16,920 nucleotides of DNA. It comes from CAADGY01 sp900696665 (lineage in GTDB: Bacteria > Acidobacteriota > Terriglobia > Bryobacterales > Bryobacteraceae). The stretch is from assembly GCA_035063885.1 (NCBI GenBank), contig JAPSFM010000113.1:1-16920 (forward strand), given 5' to 3'. Below the pieces are notes generated by a model that was not told the origin of the DNA, made no database searches, and worked only from the letters and a program-made list of their open reading frames with translations. Shown piece by piece: positions 6,333 to 14,000 of the stretch (its first letter is position 1; each line of letters begins with the position of its first letter). A program made the translations under genes and the position numbers.

Positions 6333-7952
6333 ATGTGGCGGCAAAACTACATTCCTCTTGCGGACAGCCTCGGGTTGTCTGCTTTTGTTGCGGCTCTTCC
6401 GGTTTTTGCACTCCTCTACCTGATTGGTGTGCGCAGGAAGCCGGCCTGGATCGCGGCTCTGGCGGGTTTGGGCGCGGCTGCTGTAGTAGCGCTGTTCCTA
6501 TACGGGATGCCGTTCGGGACCATGCTGTCCGCCATCGGATATGGTGCGGCCTTCGGCCTGTTTCCCATCGGATGGATTATATTCTGGGCGATCCTGCTCT
6601 ACCGGATCACCTTGGAAACAGGGAACTTCGAAATCCTGAAAGACTCTGTCGGCAGCCTGACCCATGACCGGCGCCTACAGGCGCTGCTGATTGCCTTCGC
6701 TTTCGGAGCCTTCGTCGAAGGGGCGGCCGGATTCGGCACACCGGTCGCCGTGGCCGCCGCCATGCTTACCGGCCTCGGATTTTCGCCGTTCTACGCGGCG
6801 GGTATTTGCCTGCTTGCCAACACGGCCCCGGTGGCCTTCGGCTCCATCGGCATTCCGGTAATCACCCTGGCTGGCATCACGGGCTTGCCACTTCTCGAGT
6901 TGAGTGCATGGGTTGGACGCATCTGCGCCCCCGTCTCCCTCTTCGTGCCCGCTTACCTCATCCTGGTGATGGGAGGGTGGAAGGCGCTTCGCGGTGTCGC
7001 GCCCGCGGCGCTTTCGTGCGGAGCTTCGTTTGCGCTCACGCAGTTCCTGGTCTCGAATTTCATCGGGCCGCAGTTGACCGACATCCTCAGCTCACTTGCC
7101 GCCATGGGTACGCTCGTTGTCCTGCTCCGGTTCTGGCGGCCCCGGTACTCCTTTCAACTCGAGGGGGAGGATGGCCGGGTCAGCCCCAACTCACCGCCGC
7201 GCCACGGAACCGGTAAGACGCTTCTCGCCTGGACCCCCTACGGGTTCCTGGTTATCTTCGTCCTGCTCTGGGGCATGGATTCTGTCAAAACGTTGTTGAA
7301 CCATGTCACATTTGCCATCACATGGCCCGGGCTGCACAACGTGGTTTCGCGAATCCCGCCGGTGGTCGCGTCCGAGCAGCCCTATCCCGCGGTCTTCACA
7401 CTCAACTACCTGTCGGCGGCGGGCACGGCTTGCATGTTCGCGGCGCTCGTTACCGCGCTGACGCTCCGGACCGGCATGGCGCAGTTCCTACGCATTTTCA
7501 AGCACACGGCGCGGCAACTGGCGCTTTCGATGGTGACTATCGCCGCAGTGCTAGGCCTGGCGTTTCTCATGAACTATTCGGGCGCTACCGCCACGCTGGG
7601 ACTCGCTTTCGCCGCAACCGGCGCCTTGTTTCCGTTCTTTAGCGCGATGCTCGGATGGCTGGGTGTGTTTCTCACCGGGAGCGATACTTCGGCGAACGCC
7701 CTTTTCGGAAATTTACAGGTAGTGACGGCCGGCAGATTGAACCTCGACCCCGTCCTGATGGCGTCCGCCAACTCGAGCGGCGGTGTGATGGGCAAAATGA
7801 TCAGCCTTCAAAGCATTGCTGTGGCGGCGGCGGCGACGGGAATGGCCTCGGCGGACGAAGCCAAGCTATTCCGCTTCACCTTCCGGCACAGCATCATCCT
7901 CGCCACGGCCATAGGGCTCCTCACGATGGTCTACGCATACGCTTTCGGGTAG
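6333..7952 (+). CDS. lldP: L-lactate permease (LctP/LldP family)
   Basis: A 539-residue polytopic inner-membrane protein, close to the family's usual 530-560, that imports L-lactate (and often glycolate) with protons. About 12-14 hydrophobic segments are visible from residue 16 to the C-terminus. Family blocks are AFGAFVEGAAGFGTPVAVAA in the first half, and NYSGATATLGLAFA, LGVFLTGSDTSANALFGN and SSGGVMGKMISLQSIAVAAA in the second. The start at 6333 gives the expected N-terminus (MWRQNYIPLADSLGLSAFVA). No lactate dehydrogenase lies beside it. It is divergent from the atp operon and its stop touches that of the next gene on the opposite strand. Confidence 0.93.
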   Translation: MWRQNYIPLADSLGLSAFVAALPVFALLYLIGVRRKPAWIAALAGLGAAAVVALFLYGMPFGTMLSAIGYGAAFGLFPIGWIIFWAILLYRITLETGNFEILKDSVGSLTHDRRLQALLIAFAFGAFVEGAAGFGTPVAVAAAMLTGLGFSPFYAAGICLLANTAPVAFGSIGIPVITLAGITGLPLLELSAWVGRICAPVSLFVPAYLILVMGGWKALRGVAPAALSCGASFALTQFLVSNFIGPQLTDILSSLAAMGTLVVLLRFWRPRYSFQLEGEDGRVSPNSPPRHGTGKTLLAWTPYGFLVIFVLLWGMDSVKTLLNHVTFAITWPGLHNVVSRIPPVVASEQPYPAVFTLNYLSAAGTACMFAALVTALTLRTGMAQFLRIFKHTARQLALSMVTIAAVLGLAFLMNYSGATATLGLAFAATGALFPFFSAMLGWLGVFLTGSDTSANALFGNLQVVTAGRLNLDPVLMASANSSGGVMGKMISLQSIAVAAAATGMASADEAKLFRFTFRHSIILATAIGLLTMVYAYAFG

Positions 7953-7963
7953 TTACATACCCG
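7946..7963. terminator. Short hairpin at the convergent gene junction
   Basis: CGGGTA (7946-7951) and TACCCG (7958-7963) form a 6-bp stem around the loop GTTACA. Both facing stop codons (TAG at 7950-7952 and, on minus, TAA at 7955-7953) lie inside it. No T-tract follows on either strand, so a bidirectional end for both transcripts is only a suggestion. Confidence 0.3.
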
Positions 7964-8414
7964 GCGTAGTGATGCTTAGCAGCGCCCGGTGAAACCGGTG
8001 AATAAGCCCGGCTTGCGGCAGGAAAAGAAAAGGGCAATATCCCGCAATTACTTTTATGCCGTCGCGTGCGCAAAGCTCGGAAGCCTTCCTGCTCAGCCCG
8101 CGCTTCCCGGTGGCGCGATACAACCAGACTTTCCGGATGCCGCAGCGTGCGCATTCGCCCAGAAGATCCTCGGCCACTTCGGCCTTGGTCATAACCAGCG
8201 CAGCGGCCGGGGGCGGCGAGATGAGACCGATATTGGCAAAACAAGGCTGGTCTTCCACTTGGGACATGGCGGGATTAACCGGAATCACGTCGTATCCCCG
8301 TTTTAGAAATTCGCGAAACAGCACGCGGCTGAAATCCCGCTGGTTTCGTGATACACCGATTATTGCGATCCGCTTCTCGCCAAGAAAGTCTGTCGCCTGT
8401 TCTCCTATGTTCAT
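7953..8414 (-). CDS. CoA-binding domain protein (CoA_binding_2/YccU-like)
   Basis: A 153-residue soluble protein with a Rossmann-type CoA-binding domain over almost its whole length. It has KRIAIIGVSRNQRDFSRVLF near the N-terminus (about 14-33), then the GYDVIPVNP strand (about 40-48), and PPPAAALVMTK in the middle. A C-terminal block AGYCPFLFLPQAGLIHRFHR corresponds to the family's usual ending around a Cys-Pro. These small proteins bind CoA or acyl-CoA; their cellular role is generally unknown. It has no transmembrane helix. The stop codon directly abuts that of the lactate permease. The start at 8414 matches the family N-terminus, although the Shine-Dalgarno sequence is poor. Confidence 0.85.
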   Translation of the reverse strand: MNIGEQATDFLGEKRIAIIGVSRNQRDFSRVLFREFLKRGYDVIPVNPAMSQVEDQPCFANIGLISPPPAAALVMTKAEVAEDLLGECARCGIRKVWLYRATGKRGLSRKASELCARDGIKVIAGYCPFLFLPQAGLIHRFHRALLSITTPGM

Positions 8415-8471
8415 ATCGAAAAAATCAAACAGGCACTCCCGGTACCAATATCCCTATCGCCCACCACCACT

Positions 8472-8489
8472 TGACCGGAGAACAGGTCA
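8472..8489. promoter_or_regulatory. Inverted repeat TGACC-N8-GGTCA between divergent genes
   Basis: Perfect 5-bp half-sites (8472-8476, 8485-8489) sit in the 160-bp gap between the CoA-binding gene and the adenylate kinase. The size and symmetry fit a dimeric regulator site that could serve either gene. The short arms make chance occurrence quite possible. Confidence 0.25.
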
Positions 8490-8500
8490 TTGATTAGGCT

Positions 8501-8548
8501 GCAAGATGGTTCGCCGGGCGCGCTAAATCGGGGATGCCCGAATCTTGC
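8501..8548 (+). promoter_or_regulatory. Possible leader hairpin before adenylate kinase
   Basis: GCAAGAT (8501-8507) can pair with ATCTTGC (8542-8548), and inside it CGGGC (8515-8519) can pair with GCCCG (8536-8540). The fold has an uneven internal bulge (7 nt against 1 nt). It ends about 10 nt before the purine-rich ribosome-binding region at 8558-8564, so it could shape initiation if transcribed. Confidence 0.25.
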
Positions 8549-8574
8549 CCGGCCATTGGGGGAGATCGCCGTTG

Positions 8575-9249
8575 GTGATTCTACTATTCGGGCCACCGGG
8601 GAGTGGTAAGGGCACGCAGGCGGCCTATATTGCATCGCGGCTGAACATTCCGTCCATATCCACAGGCGATATGCTGCGGGCGGAATTACAACTGGGAACA
8701 CCACTCGGTAGCGCAGCGTCCGCGGTGATCTCCAGCGGCGGACTGGTGAGTGACGATTTAGTAAATGACATGCTGGTGGCGCGTCTGCTCCAGCCAGATT
8801 GCCGGGATGGCTTTTTGTTGGACGGCTACCCCAGAACCGTGTCGCAGGCTGTGTTCCTAGACACTTTTTTGTCCCGGAGAAAAATGCCGCCGCCGATCGT
8901 GATCCACCTCGATGTCCCGGAGGAGTCTTTGATTTCACGTATCTCTTCGAGAAGACAGTGTCCCACCTGCGGCCGGATCTACAACCTGCTGCACAATCCG
9001 CCAAAACTCGATGAATTGTGCGATCTGGATGCAACGCCGCTCGTGCGCCGCAAGGACGACCAGGAAGACGTCGTTCGTGAACGCCTTCGGGCCTTCGACG
9101 AGATTACCCGGATGGTAGAGTCTTATTACACGGGAGGCTGCTACCACAAACTAGACGGGGACCGCCCGGCGAAAGAAGTTAGCGCCGATATCGGAAAGAT
9201 ACTGAGTCAACACGCCGGCAGTGGGATTGTGCGCGGCGAAGCGGTGTGA
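8575..9249 (+). CDS. adk: Adenylate kinase
   Basis: This enzyme catalyses ATP + AMP to 2 ADP in the cytoplasm. The P-loop GPPGSGKGTQ follows directly after the start (about 6-15), then the AMP-binding STGDMLRAEL region and the DGYPRT motif. The LID holds CPTCGRIYNLLHNPP and a downstream CDLD, giving a C-x2-C...C-x2-D set typical of zinc-containing adenylate kinases. RRKDDQEDVVRERLRAF is the conserved LID-exit block. I chose GTG at 8575 (224 residues) because GGGGGAG at 8558-8564 sits 10 nt upstream and the product then begins MILLFGPPG, as in the family. TTG at 8572 (7-nt spacing) is almost as good. The gene stands alone, whereas adk often lies in the ribosomal-protein secY region, so this may be a second copy. 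Confidence 0.92.
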   Translation: MILLFGPPGSGKGTQAAYIASRLNIPSISTGDMLRAELQLGTPLGSAASAVISSGGLVSDDLVNDMLVARLLQPDCRDGFLLDGYPRTVSQAVFLDTFLSRRKMPPPIVIHLDVPEESLISRISSRRQCPTCGRIYNLLHNPPKLDELCDLDATPLVRRKDDQEDVVRERLRAFDEITRMVESYYTGGCYHKLDGDRPAKEVSADIGKILSQHAGSGIVRGEAV

Positions 9250-9320
9250 ATAGGGTGAGTGAATTTCCGCACCTACGTGAAAACACGCACCATCATAAAC
9301 TGGATAGACTTGTTTTGTAT

Positions 9321-9337
9321 TACTGTTTTCAACAGTA
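9321..9337. promoter_or_regulatory. Perfect dyad TACTGTT-TTC-AACAGTA
   Basis: Seven-bp arms surround a 3-bp centre. GTA (9317-9319) and TAC (9338-9340) extend the symmetry if one T is bulged. This is an operator-like palindrome in unusually AT-rich DNA for this genome. It lies 37 bp before the TATAAG hexamer that could drive the hairpin region. Confidence 0.4.
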
Positions 9338-9385
9338 TACGCTTCGACGCCGATTGGCACTTCCATTGCAGTGTATAAGGGCACT

Positions 9386-9490
9386 TAGCATAAGTCGTCA
9401 TTGACTTATTTAGCATCCCCGGCGACTAGGCCCAGCTAGTCGCCAGCCCCTCTGAGTGAGGCCCCGGTTCCCAGACCGGGGCTTCTTTCG
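9386..9490 (+). ncRNA. Possible small RNA made of three hairpins
   Basis: If TATAAG at 9374-9379 is a -10 box, transcription would begin near 9386 and end after the terminator at 9482-9490, giving an RNA of about 105 nt. It would be almost all structure: ATAAGTC/GACTTAT (loop GTCATT), GGCGACTAG/CTAGTCGCC (loop GCCCAG) and GCCCCGGT/ACCGGGGC (loop TCCCAG). All three loops are 6 nt and the last two share CCCAG. No good -35 box was found and I recognise no Rfam family, so the same elements could equally be the 3' UTR of adk. Confidence 0.3.
9461..9490 (+). terminator. Rho-independent terminator
   Basis: GCCCCGGT (9461-9468) and ACCGGGGC (9475-9482) form a perfect 8-bp GC-rich stem with a 6-nt loop, followed by the T-rich TTCTTTCG. 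It would end plus-strand transcripts from adk or from a small RNA before the next gene. Confidence 0.8.
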
Positions 9491-9562
9491 TTATGTACTC
9501 TGCTTTTTCAATAAATACCCGAATTTAGAAAAAATTCTGCCCTTTTTCATTCCCAGCGGTTG

Positions 9563-9571
9563 TGATATATT
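9563..9571 (+). promoter_or_regulatory. Extended -10 promoter of the SelA-like gene
   Basis: TGATATATT gives the TGN extension followed by TATATT, a 5/6 match to the -10 consensus. Transcription would start near 9578, leaving about 26 nt before the ATG, enough room for the GGGGGCAG ribosome site. No clear -35 box is seen, which an extended -10 promoter tolerates. It lies just downstream of the strong terminator at 9461. Confidence 0.45.
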
Positions 9572-9603
9572 CGTACCCCGATCCATTCGTTGGGGGCAGA
9601 GTC

Positions 9604-10971
9604 ATGAAATTCTCTCGCAACCGGCGGCGGTTCATCACTCGGAGTACCCTCGTGGGTTTCAGCAGCGCCATTCCGAGCGTGCGAAAATCGCCTCGCGCTT
9701 CGGCTGCTTCCGGTAACGTCTACACTCGCCTCGGGCTGCGCCCGATCATCAATGCCTCCGGTACGTACACGCATCTCGGCGGATCGCTCATGCCTCCCGA
9801 AGTCATCGAGGCGATGAACGATGCAGCGCGGCAGTATGTGCCGATTCGCGATCTGACCAGGGCTGTAGGAGAACGCATTGCGGCATTAACGGACAGCGAA
9901 GGCGCCCTGGTCACAACCGGGGCAGCCGGCGCCATTTTCGTTGGTACGTGCGCCTGCATCGCCGGAGACGACCCCGACAAGATGAAACGCCTTCCTTTCA
10001 CCGCCGGTATGAAGAACGAGGTGATCGTCCAGAAACTTCACAATACGGGTTGGACGCGCCAGTGCGAAGCCGCCGGCGCACAACTGGTAGAGGTGGAATA
10101 CAAAGACCAGTTGGAACGGGCCATTAGCGGCCGGACCGCCATGCTCTACTTCCTGGTCGCGGACAAACACTTCGGAAAGTACCGGGACCAACTGGATGCG
10201 CCGGGAGGCAAGGTTTCTCTCACGGAGTACGCCGCCATCGCCAAGGCGGCTCGCATACCCCTTCTGGTGGATGCAGCGGCGGAGTTGCCACCGCCCGAGA
10301 GCCTCTCATCCTATACGAAACAGGGAGTGGATCTGGTCGCGTTTAGCGGCGGTAAGGGGTTGCAAGGACCACAAAATGCCGGACTCCTGCTGGGCCGGAA
10401 AGACCTGATCGACATCGCAGCCATGTACCAGAGCCCGTATAGCGGAATCGGACGGGATCTCAAGATCTCGAAGGAGACCATGATCGGCATGCTCGCCGCT
10501 GTCGAGCGCTATCTCCGTCTGGACCATGCTGCCGAATGGAACGCCTGGAAAGCCCAAGTGGATCATATGAAGCAGGTACTGGACAAAGTGCCCGGTGTCG
10601 AGAGCGGGTATGTTCCAAGGGAAGTAACGAATCACGTCCCGAGACTCTGGGTGAAGTGGGACGAGAAAGAATTCAACTTCTCGCACGAGGATTGCTTCAA
10701 AGCCCTCCAGGAGGGTGAACCGCCCATTGTCGCGCTCCGGACGCCCATGGGCGTCACCCTGGTTACCTGGATGATGACGCCGGGTGAGGAACGTATTGTG
10801 GCGGACCGTCTTAAACAGATACTTGAGACGGCGCACCGCAGCGCCGGCTCGCGTCCGAAAAGAACGAATGCCGGGTTGGCGTCCGGTTTCGGTATGGACA
10901 ACCCGGTCGACGAATGGGATCCCGGCGGGGACGGGCTGATATCGCAGTACACCGGTAAATCCGCCGATTGA
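9604..10971 (+). CDS. Tat-exported SelA-like PLP-dependent enzyme
   Basis: The mature part is a fold-type I PLP enzyme related to selenocysteine synthase SelA and to D-glucosaminate-6-phosphate ammonia-lyase (COG1921-type). The probable PLP lysine is Lys251 in FSGGKGLQGPQNAG, with Asp223 of LLVDAAAELPPP as the likely cofactor-ring partner. The PIINASGTYTHLGGSLMP block (48-65) and KMKRLPFTAGMKNEVI (126-141) are, as I recall, typical of the family. The N-terminus has a twin-arginine motif NRRRFIT (6-12) and a possible Ala-Ser-Ala cleavage site (32-34), so export of the folded, PLP-loaded enzyme is predicted. I chose ATG 9604 (455 residues) because it follows a GGGGGCAG ribosome site; a GTG at 9562 would overlap the promoter. 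True SelA activity is unlikely for an exported protein. The reaction is unknown, but a lyase or transaminase on amino or sugar acids is possible. It is followed by the receptor gene. Confidence 0.85.
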   Translation: MKFSRNRRRFITRSTLVGFSSAIPSVRKSPRASAASGNVYTRLGLRPIINASGTYTHLGGSLMPPEVIEAMNDAARQYVPIRDLTRAVGERIAALTDSEGALVTTGAAGAIFVGTCACIAGDDPDKMKRLPFTAGMKNEVIVQKLHNTGWTRQCEAAGAQLVEVEYKDQLERAISGRTAMLYFLVADKHFGKYRDQLDAPGGKVSLTEYAAIAKAARIPLLVDAAAELPPPESLSSYTKQGVDLVAFSGGKGLQGPQNAGLLLGRKDLIDIAAMYQSPYSGIGRDLKISKETMIGMLAAVERYLRLDHAAEWNAWKAQVDHMKQVLDKVPGVESGYVPREVTNHVPRLWVKWDEKEFNFSHEDCFKALQEGEPPIVALRTPMGVTLVTWMMTPGEERIVADRLKQILETAHRSAGSRPKRTNAGLASGFGMDNPVDEWDPGGDGLISQYTGKSAD

Positions 10972-10988
10972 ATCTGGGCAGATGTATG

Positions 10989-11006
10989 GCGGGAGGATAT
11001 TCCCGC
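10989..11006 (+). promoter_or_regulatory. Intercistronic hairpin between PLP enzyme and receptor genes
   Basis: GCGGGA (10989-10994) and TCCCGC (11001-11006) form a 6-bp stem with loop GGATAT. It lies between the SelA-like stop and the receptor ribosome site and lacks a T-tract. A role in mRNA stability or in setting the ratio of the two products is more likely than termination. Confidence 0.3.
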
Positions 11007-11027
11007 GGGGATGAAAGTGGGGAACAC

Positions 11028-14000
11028 ATGTCTATCAGAGGATGCAGCCTCTTGCTTTACCTGGTTGGCGCCACGTGCATCGGGGCGCAAACGATTGATA
11101 CAGGGATTCTGGGAACCGTTTCGGATTCCGCGGGTGGCCGGATGGCCGGCGCGGTCGTAACTATCACCCAGCCGCAGACCGGACTAACCCGCACTATCCA
11201 GACCGACGCCAGCGGGCAGTTCGAGATTCGCTACCTTGTGCCGGGCGAGTACACCGTGGAGGTGATGGCGGCCGGATTTCAGAAAGCGCGCCGCGCCGGT
11301 ATCCAACTTCAGATTGGACAACAGGCGCGCCTGGAGTTCACGCTTCAGGTCGGCGACGTACAACAGACCGTGGAAGTAACGGGCGCCGCTCCACTGCTTC
11401 AAACCGAGAACGCCACCCTGGGCGAGGTGGTGAGCCACGAGCGCATTGTGAACCTGCCTTTGAACGGGCGGAGCTTTACGCAACTGGCCGCGCTGACTCC
11501 GGGGGTGCGCGTAGTAGACCCATCTCTTTATACCGCCAGCACCGACGGATCGCGAATTATCGCCAACGGCGCGCGGGACATCTGGATGCAAGTGAACCTG
11601 GATGGCGTGACGATGGTGAACAACCGCAGCAATTACGTCAATCTCTATCCATCTATCGATGCGCTCCAGGAATTTCGCGTACAAAGCGGAAACTACTCGG
11701 CCGAATACGGCGGCAACGGCGGGGCGAATGTGAACCTGCAATTGCGCTCCGGCACGAATCAATTCCACGGCAGCGTGTTCGAGTTCCTGCGAAACGACGC
11801 CTTCGACGCGCGCGGCTATTTCCGCCCGCGTCCGCTGTCGAAAGACGTACTCAAGCGCAATCAGTTCGGCGCCGTGGTCTCCGGTCCCATTTTGCGCGAC
11901 AGGACTTTTTTCATGGCCGGTTATGAAGCGATCCGGTCGGAGCGGGAAAGCCCGGGCACCAACATCGTAATGACTCCCGCCCAGCGCGGTGGCGACTTTT
12001 CCGCGTCTACGGCGCCGGTCATCGATCCCCTCGGCGGAAATCCCTTTCCCAACAACGTTATCCCTCAAAGCCGGCTCAATCCGGTGTCGGTGAACCTGAT
12101 CAACAACTACATGCCTCTCCCGAATTCGGCGGGGACGGTGAACTACAACGGTGTGCTTAGGGGAACGCTGAAGACGGACCAGGGGCTCACGCGCCTGGAC
12201 CACTATCTCAGCTCCAAGGACCAGGTGTTTTTCCACTACATTTACTCGCGGCGCGACTTTCCGAACATCGACCTGAACCCGAACTTTCGCTATAACGGAA
12301 CGTTCCCAAACAGCAGCCTGGCGGTACAACACGTCCACACGTTCAGTCCATCGCTGTTGAATGAAGTCCGGTTCGGCTGGAACAAGGCAAACGTCTCCAA
12401 GCTGCCTCCCCGGGCGAACACGGATTTCACCATCGAGTCGCTGGGAATCACCGGGCTGCAAGTCGGAGGTCCCAGCGGCCGGCCGCTGCGCCCCGACGAA
12501 CAAGGTTTCCCGGTGATGAACACCACCGGCTACCTCGGCATGGGAGACAGCCAAGCGTCATCGAATCTGGACAACAGCCGGACGTACCAGATCGTCGACA
12601 ACGTCAGTTGGATCCGCGGGCGCCACGCCGTCAAGTTCGGCGGCGATATTCGCCGGCTGCTGGACGATGCCACCACCAACAACTGGCCGTTCGGAAATAT
12701 GACCTTCTCCGGAGACCTGAGCGGCAATGCGGCGGCCGACTTCATGCTGGGTTATCCGCGGACCACGCTGACGCCCGAAGGCGTGCCGATTTCCGCGGTG
12801 CGCCAGTGGCGTTACGGAATGTACGTCCAGGACGACTGGAAGGCGACATCCAATCTGACGCTCAACCTGGGGCTGCGTTACGACCTGTTCGGACAGCCGC
12901 GCGAGATCAATGGCGTGACGCGTACACTGCGCTTCGATCTGGACGCGAGCGGTCCCATACTCTGGCCCGAACTAGGAGAAGTGGTGGATGTCTGGAAGAA
13001 CGAATACAACTACATCGCGCCGCGCTTCGGTTTCGCCTATCGCCTGCCGCAAAGAATGGTGCTCCGCGGCGGCTACGGCATCTTCTATTCGGCGGCGCAG
13101 TTCGACAACATCAACATCCTGCAACTGAACCCGCCGACCGGGGGCAGCCTGACAGTGATAAACCCCACACGCAACCCCGTCGCCACCATTCAGAATCCCG
13201 TGCCGGCGCAACTGTATCCGGAGAACCCTATCTTCAACGTCGTCAGCGTCCCTCCTGATCGCAAGCGCCGTAATGCCTATTTACAGAACTGGAACCTTCA
13301 GATCGCGCGCGAGCTCAGTTCTAACGATGTGATTGAAGTCGGCTGGGTCGGAAGCAAAGGAACCCATGTGGACACGAGCCTCAACAATTTCAACCAGCCC
13401 GACCCCGGCCCTGGTCCGATTCAGGCGCGGCGGCCATACCCGCAGTATGCGCGCATCCGCATGATCGCGCCCGATACGAATACCATCTACCATTCGTTGC
13501 AAGCACGGTTTGAGCGCCGCTTCCACACGGGCCTGAGCCTCACTTCCGCGTATACGTGGTCCCACATGATCGACGACGCCGCGCAGACCATTAATCGCGG
13601 CGGCTGCGGCTGCCAGAATCCGCGGAAGCGCGGGCGCGCGGAACGGGGCAACAGTATCCAGGATCAACGCCACCGCATGGTCGTCGCCTACGTTTGGGAG
13701 CTGCCATTCGCAAGGAGCCTTCGAGGCATAGGTGGGGTGTTCCTGGGCGGCTGGTCCACCGGTGGCATTCTGACGTTGGCCAGCGGTTTTCCTTTTAACG
13801 TGCAACAGAGCGGCGACACGCAGAATAACGACGCGTTGTGGCCGCGGCCACACTTGGTGGCAGGACAACGCGCCAAACTGGACAACCCCGATCCTGCGCG
13901 ATGGTTCAACACGGCGGCGTTTGAGAGAAGCGTGCTCGAGTACGGTACGGCTCCGCGCAATCCGTTGGTGGGGCCGGGCACCAAGACCTTCGACGCTTCC

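Larger units (their letters stand above)
9250..9603. other. 354-bp gene-free region with a dyad, three hairpins and a promoter
   Basis: No convincing protein gene is present. From left to right it holds an AT-rich perfect dyad (9321-9337), a TATAAG hexamer (9374-9379), three hairpins with 6-nt loops (9390-9409, 9421-9444, 9461-9482) with a T-rich tail after the last, an AT dyad GAATTT-N5-AAATTC (9521-9537) and the candidate promoter of the next gene (9563-9571). The first part may be the 3' UTR of adk. The middle may encode a small RNA. Confidence 0.6.

Noticed and set aside
8545..8574. Upstream TTG start for adenylate kinase
   Set aside because: It has no ribosome site, adds ten residues not expected before the P-loop strand, and lies within the possible leader hairpin. 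GTG 8575 or TTG 8572 after GGGGGAG is better.
9604..10971. A genuine selenocysteine synthase (selA)
   Set aside because: A Tat signal predicts export, away from tRNA. No selB or tRNA-Sec is seen nearby, so only the fold family is claimed.
10968..11027. Upstream TTG start for the first receptor
   Set aside because: It would overlap the previous stop codon and put 20 polar residues before the signal peptide. ATG 11028 has a ribosome site and exposes the signal.
11184..12554. A 456-codon open frame on the minus strand
   Set aside because: It is antisense to the first TonB-dependent receptor and its translation shows no family features.
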